The notes under the pieces: generated by a model | What the model was told of the DNA's origin: nothing | Seen by the model: only the letters and a program-made list of their open reading frames with translations | The model's database searches: none | Source of the DNA: Caldilineaceae bacterium | GTDB taxonomy: Bacteria; Chloroflexota; Anaerolineae; Caldilineales; Caldilineaceae | Direction of reading: 5' to 3' | Assembly: GCA_020634815.1 (NCBI GenBank) | Contig: JACKBA010000055.1 | Span: 1-28,649, forward strand | Length of the DNA: 28,649 nucleotides | Program-made: the position numbers and the translations under genes | Shown: piece after piece, positions 15,753-24,900 of the stretch | How the letters are laid out: each line of letters opens with the position of its first letter | Numbering within the stretch: position 1 is the stretch's first letter

Positions 15753-18700
15753 TCAGCGACTGAGGGCGCGGATCGTCGGCAAGTAGAGCGGTATCGTCGG
15801 CTCGCTGTTGCGGACGTATGGCATGTAGACAAAGGTCGTGTAGATCGGAATCTCCTCGAAGGTGGCAACGATCGTCTTGTTGTTGTCCATGGCCACATTG
15901 AGCGGATTGGTCGTGCCGCTGGCATCGCCACTCCAGCCGACGAAGCGCTGCCCCGCGTCTGGTGTGGCTGTGAGTTTCACAATCGTACCCAGGACGTACT
16001 GGGTGGCGTTTGGCGCCTTCGCAACGGTGCCGTCGCCGACAGTCTGCACGGTCAGCGTGACCAGCCCCTGCACGGTGACGACGGTCGGCACGGCCCTGCT
16101 GCCGGAGGTATTGGTAGCCGTGACGATGGCCGTGTAGGTGCCGGCGCTGGCGTACGTGTGCTGGGCGGTGGCACCGCTCCCGCCGTTCCCGTCACCGAAG
16201 TTCCATGTGTAGCTGACGCCCGTGCCGCCGCCGATGGTGGCGGTGAAACTCACCGCGCTACCGACAGGCTTGGGGCTGCTGTTCGCCGCCTGCAAGCCGG
16301 TGATCGGTACGTCCCGGACGGTTACGACGACGCTCTTGCTGGCGCTGCCCAGGTTGTTCGTGGCGGTGACGATTGCCGTGTAGGTGCCGACTGCCGCATA
16401 GGTGTGCGACGTGTTGGCGCCGCTGCCCAGGGCACTGTTGTCGCCGAAGTTCCACTGGTAGGTCACGTTGGTGCCCGTGGTGATCGTCGCCGTGAACGCC
16501 GTGCTGCTGTTGAGGATCGTGGGACTGCTGCTCGCAGCGGTAAGCCCGCTGATGGGCGAGTCGGTGTTGGTGAGCGTGAAGCTGGCCGACACCGTTGCCC
16601 CTCGCATCGAAGCCGTCACCACATAGCTGCCCTTGGTCGTGTTTGTTGTCGGGGTGATGGTGGCGGCACTGCCGGCGATGGTGGCCGTCGTGGTGACGGG
16701 ATTTGTGCTCGCGCCTGTGAGCGGACCGGCGAAGGTGACCGAGCCGCCGGAGATGGGGTCGGGCGCAGTGCCGGCAACGGTTACGCGCAGCGGCGATGAC
16801 AGGGCATTGCCCGCCGGCGTCGACTGGTTGTTCCCGCTGAGTACCGTGACGCTGAAGCCGCGTGCCTCGAATGCCCCGCTGTCGCAGGTGGCCGGTGTAC
16901 GAGCGACGCCGCGCTGGTCGGTCGCCAGGCAGTTGCCCGACGTGCCGGCATCGATGGCGTTGCTGCCGGGCAGCAGAGGCAGGACGGGCGATGCGCCGAG
17001 GTAGATGCCGAGCGCACCCAGCAGCGGGTCGGCATAGGGAATTGCCGGCGTCACGTTGCAGGTGCCCGTGGGCCAGCAGAGATTGCCTCCGGCGTTGGTG
17101 ACTCCGCCCGTGCCGCCGACACTGGCGCCGGCCCCGGTGCCGTTGGCGGCGAAGAGGCTGTTGGCCAGGCTGGTCGTGCCGCCGATCGCATAGATGCCGC
17201 CGCCGGCGGTCGTGGCGGTGTTGTTGGCTACGGTCACGTGGCGGAAGGTTGCCGTGCCCTGCGTCTGGTAGAGCGCGGCGCCCTGGCCGGCGCGATTCCC
17301 GGTGACGGTGGCATTTTCAAGGGTCAAGCGGCCGGCGTTGTTCACGGCGCCGCCCGTGCCGCCCAGCACGCCGCCGCTGGCGACATTGCTGATGATCGTG
17401 GAGTTTGTAATCGTCAGTGTCACGCCGACGGCGTTGGCGACGGCGCCGCCTGCCCCGGCGCTGTTGCCGTGGAGCACGCTGTTGTTGATGGTCGCAACGC
17501 CGAGATTGGCGATCGCGCCGCCGGAACTGGCCGTGCTGCTCACGATCTCAGCGCTCGACAGGGTGAGATTGGCGCCGCTGTTGACGAGGATGGCGCCACC
17601 GTTGCCGGCGCCGGCACTGCCACGGCGGAGCGTGAGGCCGTTGAATGATGCGCGAACGCCGGCGCCGATGTTGAAGATGCGCGAACTGCTACTCGCGTCG
17701 ACGGTGACCGTGGCAGCGCCACTGCCGGCGATGGTGACATTGCGGTCGACGGCGAGCTGCCCGCTGGTCAGCGTGATGACGAGCGGCGCCGGCGGGGCAA
17801 TGGTGATCGTGCCGTCCGGGCAGATGCCGGCAAGCGCCCAGCGCAGCGAGCCCGTTCCGCTATCTGCCGCCGAGGTGACTGCCAGGTTGTTCATGCAGAC
17901 GTCGAGCGCAGCCGCGCTAGTGTTATTGCCCGGGACCATGTCGAGCAATCCGGACGTGATCTGCGCCGAATTGGTGATCGCCTCCGGCGCCGTCAGGCTG
18001 CCGGCCAGCGTGCCGACCACGGTGATCACGCCCGTCACGTCTGGCGCCAGTGCGCCCTGCACGGCCCAGGCGAAGCCCGGCACGGCGGGCACCTGCTGGA
18101 GCGTTGGCCCCGATGAGATGACGATGGAATTGGTGATGCTCACCGGGATGACGTCGGTGATGACGACGCCCGTGGCGCTGTCTGGCCCGGCGTTGCTATA
18201 GGTGAGCGTGAAAGTGACCGTGTCGCCGGCGGTGGCGCGAGCCGGCGTCAGCGCCTTGCTGATCGACAGGTCGGCATTGAGCGGGACGTTGACACCGGCG
18301 GCGCCGGTGTTGTCGGCGGGGGTGCCGTCCGGCAGATCGCTGCCGATGGTCACGGTGTTGGTGATCAGGCCGCCGGCTAGCGGGATGCTGAGCACGCCGG
18401 TGACGGTGATGATGCCGCCGGCGCCTGGCGCCAGCGGCGCCACCTGCCAGTTGTAGCGCGCGGTGCCGGTCGCCGTGATCTGTGTACCGGCGGCGGTGAC
18501 GGTCGATGTCGCCACGGCCGCAGGCAGCACGTCGGCGATTGTGGCGCCGTTGACCGTGTTGGGCCCGTTGTTGGTATAGACGATCGTATAGGTTACCTGG
18601 CCGCCGGGCAGGACGCTGGCAGGATCTGCCGCCTTGGCGATGGCCAGTTCGTCGAGGGTGAAGACATAGGCTGAGCCCGAATCTACTGTGCTTTGGCCGT

Positions 18701-20570
18701 CGTCGGTGGGCGCGCCGGCCACGAACGAAGTTCCGGCCAGGCCGACCGACTCGCCAAAGTTGTCGGTGTTTTCCCCGTCGGCGGGGATGAGTTTGGCCGC
18801 TTCGATCGTGTTGGTCCATGCGCCGGTCGCGCGGATGTAGACATAGGCGGCGCCGCTGAGCGTGGTGGAGACGATCCCGCCGGCCGAGGGGCTGCCGACG
18901 ATGGCGTAGCCGGAGGAAAGCGCCACAGACCCGCCGAAGAAGTCGCCGCCGCTGCCGTCGGATGGTAGCAGTGTGGCGATCTCATACAACTCGAGGACTG
19001 AGAGCGACCCCGGACGCGTGAAGACATAGGTGGCGCCAATATTACCGGCCTGAGGGGCACCAGCCAGGATCGTATCGCCGTCTATCGCCACAGACCAGCC
19101 CAACCAGTCACCGGCCGCGGGTGCGTTCGCGCGTAACTCGACACTCTCCTGATCGGTCGTCCAAAGTGGGGTGCCGGGGAACGCGTAGGCTTTGCCACCG
19201 GTCGAAACGCCGGTTGTTGGGGTTTCAAAAGGCGCGCCGACGACGATCATATTGGTGGTGCCGCTTTCGACGGCGACCGAATCTCCAAACGAACCGAACT
19301 CTTCAGGGGCCTCGGAGATCAGCCTGGTTCCTGTCGACCATGAACTAGAGTAATCGAAAGCATACGCGGCGCCGGCGTCAGTCAGGGTTGTGTCGTAGCC
19401 ATAGGCGCCGACCACAGCAATGTCCCCCGAAATGTCCACGGCTTCGCCAAAGAAATCATCCGCGCCACCGTCAAACGCCGTGAGTTTTGTTTCGGTCGCA
19501 ACGGACCAGTCGCTGCCGGGGCGTTCGAAGACATATGCGGCGCCGGCGCTGGTATTGTGGTAGGGGGCACCGGCAATGATACGGTTGCCGCTAATGGCAA
19601 CGGCGGTGCCCAGTTCGTCGCCGGATGCGCCATCCGACGCCGTCAAGATGGCGGCCGGTGTTGTCGCGACCTGCCACGAGCCAACCGTACGCGTAAAGAC
19701 GAAGACCGCGCCGGTTGCGTTGTTGTAGCCCGGGACGCCGACGACGACGGTGTCATCGCTCATGTCAACGGCCGACCCCATGAAGTCATCGGCCACCGGG
19801 GAGGGGGCGGTCAGCTTCGTGTGTTGGATGAGCGGGTCGATGGTGAGCGGATAGTGCGCGCCGCCATCGTCGACTTCGATGCGCACGGTGCCGGCGGCGT
19901 CAACCGACATGGACGCGGGCAACTCTACGCCACGTGCATCGTAGGCCACCAACCCGGCATAGTGCAGCACACTGCCGCCGGCCGGCGCGATGCGCAACGA
20001 GCGCCCGCCATCCGTGACCGACGCGCTGGGCGCACCCTGCTGCCGGAGTGCAAGTACGACCGGCTCCCCTGTAGCCACACTTGTCGGTGGCATGGCAAGC
20101 GTGAAGCCGTGCTCCAGGCCCAGCGGGCCGTTCACATACCACTCCGTCAACGCGTTGCGGCGCACCTCGACGCGGTTTCCCGCGGCGTGGAGGGTGGCGG
20201 CGCCGGCCGCAGCCAAATCATTGCCGCGGCCGATGGCGGTGAGGCGCAATCCCCAGGATGTCGCGCCGGCGCTCACGAGGAAACCATTTTGGTCGAGCGT
20301 GGCCGCAAACTCCTGGGCCTGGTTGGCGACCGCATAGCCATCCGCCGCGCGCGTCGCGTGGAAACCGGGGTTGGCTACACCGACCGCAGCGGAGACGGCA
20401 CCGGCGGCAACGTTTGCCATGCCCGAGCGCAGGGCGCGGCCCGGCTCGCCAGGGGTATCGTCTGGAGCATGGGCCGCGACCGCAGCCCAGAGTCCGAGCA
20501 GCATGAATACTGCCAGTACGACAGGAACGACACGAAAACGGATCAAATTACGGCAGGGAAATGCAGACAC
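15753..20570 (-). CDS. Giant secreted multidomain protein: FG-GAP, DUF11, beta-helix, PKD (1605 aa)
   Basis: A GTG start at 20568-20570 is fixed by a perfect AGGAGG seven bases upstream. The N-terminus has a signal peptide (VVPVVLAVFMLLGLWAAVAA). Residues ~245-640 hold about seven FG-GAP-like repeats (SGNRIIAGAPYHNTSAGAAY, VFTR), an integrin-type propeller. Two DUF11 domains follow (~642-760 with VLPGGQVTYTIVYTNNGPNT, ~767-885 with DTVTFTLTYSNAGPDS). A parallel beta-helix of the choice-of-anchor Q type runs ~890-1235 and ends in the typical ATCDSGAFEA. Next come an Ig-like segment, two PKD domains (YQWNFGD, YTWNFGDG with HTYA..GTYTAIVTATN) near 1343-1497, and an InlB-like repeat (GWSGDASGTTNPL). 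The C-terminus carries two copies of the hydrophobic tag, FVYMPYVRN and LYLPTIRALSR. It is probably a large cell-surface or matrix protein. It lies in tandem with the 1479-aa protein, 162 bp upstream of it, separated by two hairpins. Confidence 0.9.
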   Translation of the reverse strand: MSAFPCRNLIRFRVVPVVLAVFMLLGLWAAVAAHAPDDTPGEPGRALRSGMANVAAGAVSAAVGVANPGFHATRAADGYAVANQAQEFAATLDQNGFLVSAGATSWGLRLTAIGRGNDLAAAGAATLHAAGNRVEVRRNALTEWYVNGPLGLEHGFTLAMPPTSVATGEPVVLALRQQGAPSASVTDGGRSLRIAPAGGSVLHYAGLVAYDARGVELPASMSVDAAGTVRIEVDDGGAHYPLTIDPLIQHTKLTAPSPVADDFMGSAVDMSDDTVVVGVPGYNNATGAVFVFTRTVGSWQVATTPAAILTASDGASGDELGTAVAISGNRIIAGAPYHNTSAGAAYVFERPGSDWSVATETKLTAFDGGADDFFGEAVDISGDIAVVGAYGYDTTLTDAGAAYAFDYSSSWSTGTRLISEAPEEFGSFGDSVAVESGTTNMIVVGAPFETPTTGVSTGGKAYAFPGTPLWTTDQESVELRANAPAAGDWLGWSVAIDGDTILAGAPQAGNIGATYVFTRPGSLSVLELYEIATLLPSDGSGGDFFGGSVALSSGYAIVGSPSAGGIVSTTLSGAAYVYIRATGAWTNTIEAAKLIPADGENTDNFGESVGLAGTSFVAGAPTDDGQSTVDSGSAYVFTLDELAIAKAADPASVLPGGQVTYTIVYTNNGPNTVNGATIADVLPAAVATSTVTAAGTQITATGTARYNWQVAPLAPGAGGIITVTGVLSIPLAGGLITNTVTIGSDLPDGTPADNTGAAGVNVPLNADLSISKALTPARATAGDTVTFTLTYSNAGPDSATGVVITDVIPVSITNSIVISSGPTLQQVPAVPGFAWAVQGALAPDVTGVITVVGTLAGSLTAPEAITNSAQITSGLLDMVPGNNTSAAALDVCMNNLAVTSAADSGTGSLRWALAGICPDGTITIAPPAPLVITLTSGQLAVDRNVTIAGSGAATVTVDASSSSRIFNIGAGVRASFNGLTLRRGSAGAGNGGAILVNSGANLTLSSAEIVSSTASSGGAIANLGVATINNSVLHGNSAGAGGAVANAVGVTLTITNSTIISNVASGGVLGGTGGAVNNAGRLTLENATVTGNRAGQGAALYQTQGTATFRHVTVANNTATTAGGGIYAIGGTTSLANSLFAANGTGAGASVGGTGGVTNAGGNLCWPTGTCNVTPAIPYADPLLGALGIYLGASPVLPLLPGSNAIDAGTSGNCLATDQRGVARTPATCDSGAFEARGFSVTVLSGNNQSTPAGNALSSPLRVTVAGTAPDPISGGSVTFAGPLTGASTNPVTTTATIAGSAATITPTTNTTKGSYVVTASMRGATVSASFTLTNTDSPISGLTAASSSPTILNSSTAFTATITTGTNVTYQWNFGDNSALGSGANTSHTYAAVGTYTAIVTATNNLGSASKSVVVTVRDVPITGLQAANSSPKPVGSAVSFTATIGGGTGVSYTWNFGDGNGGSGATAQHTYASAGTYTAIVTATNTSGSRAVPTVVTVQGLVTLTVQTVGDGTVAKAPNATQYVLGTIVKLTATPDAGQRFVGWSGDASGTTNPLNVAMDNNKTIVATFEEIPIYTTFVYMPYVRNSEPTIPLYLPTIRALSR

Positions 20571-21182
20571 GTTTCATCCTCCTGAACCCGATTATTGGGG
20601 CAGCCAAGACAGTAGTCGAGCGCTGCAAGCGGTTGCTTGTAGTGCCCGCCGGACTGGGGCGGGCCATCGAGACAGTGTTCGCTGCGCAGGCAGCATCAGG
20701 CCGCAAGCGGTCTTTGACGACCACCGGCCTCGATTCTTGCAGCGTCACGGCCTCGTAGGTGCGAGGGAAATCCGACTTCTTGGCTTCAACTAGTAAAGCG
20801 GGAAAGATGTCCTGGGCGCAAAGGGAGAATGACACTATTTTCTTGGGACTTTAGGCCAGTTGCGACCCTGGGAGCCTCTGGCGATAAATCAGTTGCGTAT
20901 AGAGATGAAGGGAAATCGTAAGGGATCTGAAGGGAATTCACCATTATTTCGAACGGTGCGCAGAGTCACGAATAGTTCGGGACAATTGTCCTTATTTATC
21001 TGGGACACTCCAGGGTAGTCTATTGCCATGACGCAGCGCGACGGTGATCCCCCGGCGCCTCTCGGCGGTACCAACGGCCGCCTGTTCAAAATACTCGTCG
21101 GGCTTGTTGATCGCGACTCTTGGCTAGCTTCGCACGCTTTGGTCTAAGTTTTGGGAGGAACCCCTCAAAAGGAGCAACTCGT
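20571..21182. other. 612-bp intergenic region between divergent secreted-protein genes
   Basis: No convincing gene; short frames on both strands (for example 20889-21089 minus and 20561-20758 plus) lack ribosome sites and recognisable sequence. Towards the plus-strand cytochrome operon it contains three AAGGGA direct repeats (20908-20935), a perfect 12-base palindrome GGACAATTGTCC (20980-20991), and a weak promoter-like pair TTGGCT (21120-21125) and TCTAAG (21143-21148) with 17-bp spacing just before the operon. On the minus side it holds AGGAGG for the 1605-aa gene. Confidence 0.6.
20908..20950 (+). promoter_or_regulatory. Possible third SARP-like repeat site upstream of the cytochrome operon
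   Basis: AAGGGA occurs at 20908-20913, 20920-20925 and 20930-20935 (spacings 12 and 10 bp), followed after a short gap by AT-rich TATTTC (20945-20950). The core and spacing resemble the alkyl sulfatase site, but the last two bases of the repeat (CG) are not conserved, and the site is about 250 bp from the first gene. The link is tentative. Confidence 0.35.
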
Positions 21183-21959
21183 ATGTCACGAAAGCGCATT
21201 CTGATTATTCTACTCGCCGTAGGATTCATCGTTTCACCATTTGTGCTCTGGGCGCTGATGAGTGCACCTGCCATCATCAGTGCACAGGATGCAGCGCCGT
21301 GCACGAACTGTCTGTGGCTGCCCATTATTTCCGGGCAGAACGGATCGACGGCGCTGGCCGACCCGACCGCGACACCGACGCCCTTTATCGTGCCGCCACC
21401 CGACCCTGGCGATCCACCAGTTGTACCTGTCCCGACCATCGAGAATCCGAATATCACAAAGCAATCGGTCGTATGGACGCTCGACGGGGCGACCGTTGTC
21501 GCCGATGGCTTCTCGGGAACGATGGGTGCGTCACCTGGCTTCCCGGGCGGCTCGATGACCGACGGCTTTGTCGTCCAGGCAAATGCAATCTCCAACCAGC
21601 CGGATGCAGCGTTCTCCGGCGTGCTCGAGATGACGATCAGCACTTTCTCGCCCGCCGTCGACTATGGCGAGCAGAAGGCCGGCGTCTGGTACGTGCGCGG
21701 TGTCTGGACCATCACGCGTTCGGGGGCAGAGGCGGCCACGCTCAACGTTCGCCACAATCCCGATGTGCTCTCCGGCAAGATCCAGGCCGAACTGCCCTAT
21801 AACCCGGCAGTGGCGCGTGAGAACTGGACCGGTCTGATCAATCTGCCCATGTCGCAGGCGGCGGGACGCTGGGCGCGTGGGACCGGCACCCTGAGCCTGG
21901 ATGCGCAACTCAACGGCTACCTGGCGCTCGATGCCAACATTTGGCCGGAACTGCAGTGA
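21183..21959 (+). CDS. 258-aa secreted protein paired with the pentaheme cytochrome
   Basis: ATG 21183 follows AAGGAG at 21169-21174. The signal peptide (ILIILLAVGFIVSPFVLWAL) probably ends near IISA-QD. Right after it come a CTNC pair and the hydrophobic tag LWLPIISGQNG, then a Thr/Pro-rich linker (DPTATPTPFIVPPPDPGDPP). The remaining ~170 residues look like a beta-rich domain (FVVQANAISN, GVWYVRGVWTITRSGAEAAT, GYLALDANIWPELQ) with no family I recognise. The CTNC is not followed by His, so it is not a heme site. The gene lies 10 bp upstream of the cytochrome gene and shares its transcript, which suggests that the product is an accessory or binding partner of the cytochrome outside the membrane. 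Confidence 0.82.
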   Translation: MSRKRILIILLAVGFIVSPFVLWALMSAPAIISAQDAAPCTNCLWLPIISGQNGSTALADPTATPTPFIVPPPDPGDPPVVPVPTIENPNITKQSVVWTLDGATVVADGFSGTMGASPGFPGGSMTDGFVVQANAISNQPDAAFSGVLEMTISTFSPAVDYGEQKAGVWYVRGVWTITRSGAEAATLNVRHNPDVLSGKIQAELPYNPAVARENWTGLINLPMSQAAGRWARGTGTLSLDAQLNGYLALDANIWPELQ

Positions 21960-21969
21960 GGATCGCCCC

Positions 21970-24900
21970 ATGAAAGAAAACAATCACGCTTCAACTATCT
22001 TCACGCTCTGGAGAGTCGCCCGTCTCCTGGCGATTGTCATGGTCGTCATCCTGATTGCAGGTGTTGTTCAAGCCGATGTCCCGACGCGTGTCGGCGTGCG
22101 CGGCTTTGTGCCGAATCCTGGGACACAGGAGCAAGAGCTTGGCAATATTACACTGCCTGCCCCCTACAATGTTTTTGAGTTTGTCGTGACGTGCGGTGCG
22201 TGCCACGGCGGAACCGTCGATCAGCAGGCCGGCCATTTCGGTAACTGGGCCGGAACGAGCATGGCCTCGGCGGCGCGCGATCCTTACTTTCGCGCCAATC
22301 AGATCGGTGTGAACAACGCGGTGCGCTCGGCGCTCATTTCGGCCGGTTTCCCTGAAGAGCAGGCTGACGGCGCCGGCAACATGTGCTTCCGGTGCCATAG
22401 TCCTAACGGTTGGTACTCCGGTCGCTTTGATCCCGCGTTGAATGGCGATCCGCAAGGTACGACCATGATCCACAGTATCGTGCTGTCCACAGACGATGAG
22501 GGCATCCTGTGTGAGGCCTGTCACCGCACCATGGGCAATGTCACCATGCGCCGCGGCGACCTCGATCCGATGGATGATGTCTGGAACATGATGGCGCGGC
22601 TCAACGACTGGCCGCACGAAGGTGGCCCGTATGAGGATCAGGCTGGTGATACGACCATCGCCGACGGCAACCCGTATGGCGATACGACCCTCCAGATTAA
22701 CGATGGCATGACCTACATTGGCAAATACTCAGGCTCAAGCGATATCTACATGAGCGATTTGCCGCTGGGCGACAGCCCGTATACAGGCCAGACTTATGGC
22801 GTGTGGCCAACAGGTTGGACCGGGCCGAAGAACCCGGTGCCGGCTGGCGAGCCGGCTGTAAACGGGATTGGCCAGGAGCTTGCCTATGCACCGGACGGGG
22901 CACTGCCGCTCCACAATGAAGTTCCCATTGGCCCGCCGACGCGTCCCGATGGCAGCTATGACTATATGAATCATGCCGTATCGCTCGAGCATCCGACGGT
23001 TGGCAGCCGCGGCGATCTCGGCCCGCAGCCTGTACCGACCGCCAATCAGTTTATCCGAAGTTCGGAGTTCTGCGGTACCTGCCACGACTTGACCGTGCCG
23101 GTCCTGAACCACGGCATGCCGGAACAGCGCACCTACACGGAATGGAAATACAGCGAGTTTGGGGACGGTGACAATGTAGGCGATGTTCGCTGCCAGGATT
23201 GTCACATGCCGACCATGAAGCACGAATACTCTGACGATGCACAGGTGTCGCTGAACCCCGATCCGATGCTGGCGGGATGGTTCCCCTATAGCAAGGACCG
23301 CAACGCACAGGGCGGCACGGCGTTCCACAAGTTCGCCGGCGCCAACCGCGACCTGCCTATGGCCATGAAGGTCCTCTACCCGGAACCCGACCTTGAAGTT
23401 ATCGGCGCCCCCACCGGCAACGACCCGCGCATCTTCCCCGGCATGCTCTCGACCCGCGATCCCATGTACGATCGCAACCAGCGCAACTCCGAGATTATGC
23501 TGGCCGAGGGCGTCTCGCTGGAGATCGTGAACGGGCCGACGAGCCTGGGCGGCGGTCGCTACAGCGTGCAGGTCAAGGTGACGAACAATTCGGGCCACCG
23601 CATCCCCTCCGGCTATCCCGATGGCCGTCGCTTCTGGGTTGCCCTGGAAGTCACCGACGGCTCGAACAATGTCGTCTACGAATCGGGCTTCTATAACAAT
23701 GACACGGCGACGCTCTTCACCGATTCGAACCAGGCCGGTTTCAACCGCGCGCTGAGCAACACGATCGATGAAGCGTCGAACGCGGTCATGGTATACGAGC
23801 GCGTGACGTGTACGGACGACCTGAGCGGCCGCTGCGTCCCGTCGCCGAGCCTGCTCAACAACAAGATTCTCTTTGACAACCGCATCCTCGCCAAAGGCTT
23901 CGAGTACGCCAAGCTGCGCGAAGCGGGCGTCAAGTTCTGGAACTACAACCCGGCGACGCTGGTCCCGTACGAGGAACAGAGTCGCTACCCGGAGGGCCAG
24001 AACTGGGACCTGGTTACCTATACCTTCGATGCCGGCGCGGCGACGAATCTGAAGGTGCGCGCGGCCGTCTACTGGCAGACGCACACCCGCGAGTTCGTCG
24101 AGCACCTGCGCGAACAGGATAACTCGACTGTGCGCCCTGAGGGATCGCCGAATATCCTGGATCCCAACTATCCGCTCAATCCCACCTACCTGAGCGACGT
24201 CATCGACCTGACGGGCACAGCCGCCCAGATGAAGACGGCCGGCTTCCTTGGCCCGAATGAAACGCTGGCCGACAACTGGGGCGGGGTTGCATACGCAACG
24301 TGGTTCAAAACGGGCAGAGGTGCACCGTACCTGGTGACCATGGCTGAAAGCAATGCTAGTGCGCTACCTGCACCTAGCGGGCTGGTTGTGCTGCCCATTG
24401 TGAACGCGTTGGGACAGGTTGAGGTGCCCGGGGTGTTCAATGCGGAGACCGGTCAACACGAGCCCTATACGCAGAAGATCGTGTGGGATCCGGTACCGGG
24501 CGCTGAGAAATATCTCGTTTGGGTCAAATACGGCACGGCAGCATCGACCGCGGCCACGGCGAGTTGGGATCGGCTTGCAGTTGTGCCGGCCGACCAAATT
24601 CAAAAAGTACGCGTCAGCGTCGGCGGCCCAGAGGTGGACAAGGTCTATCTGGTCAGTACGGCCCTAAATCTCGACAAGACGTTTGGCTACCGTGTGCAGG
24701 CCATCAACGGCGCCGGCAAGAGCGTAATGAGCGCAGAAGCCTATGGCAAGACGCCATGGGACCTGCCTCTGCCCCCAGAGAACCTGCTCTTCACCGGCAG
24801 CACGCTCAACACCATCAGCATGAGTTGGTACGATCCCAACGATAACGAGGACGGCCACATCGTCTATCGCCAGCCGGTGCCACCGACTACTGGTTTCGTC

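Noticed and set aside
20889..21089. 66-codon minus-strand frame in the cytochrome upstream region
   Set aside because: It uses a TTG start without a ribosome site, overlaps the regulatory repeats and palindrome, and has no recognisable protein features.
21304..21315. CTNC of the 258-aa protein as a heme c site
   Set aside because: The motif lacks the His that must follow the second Cys.
22735..24105. 456-codon open frame on the minus strand
   Set aside because: It is antisense to the heme-binding part of the cytochrome and resembles no protein.
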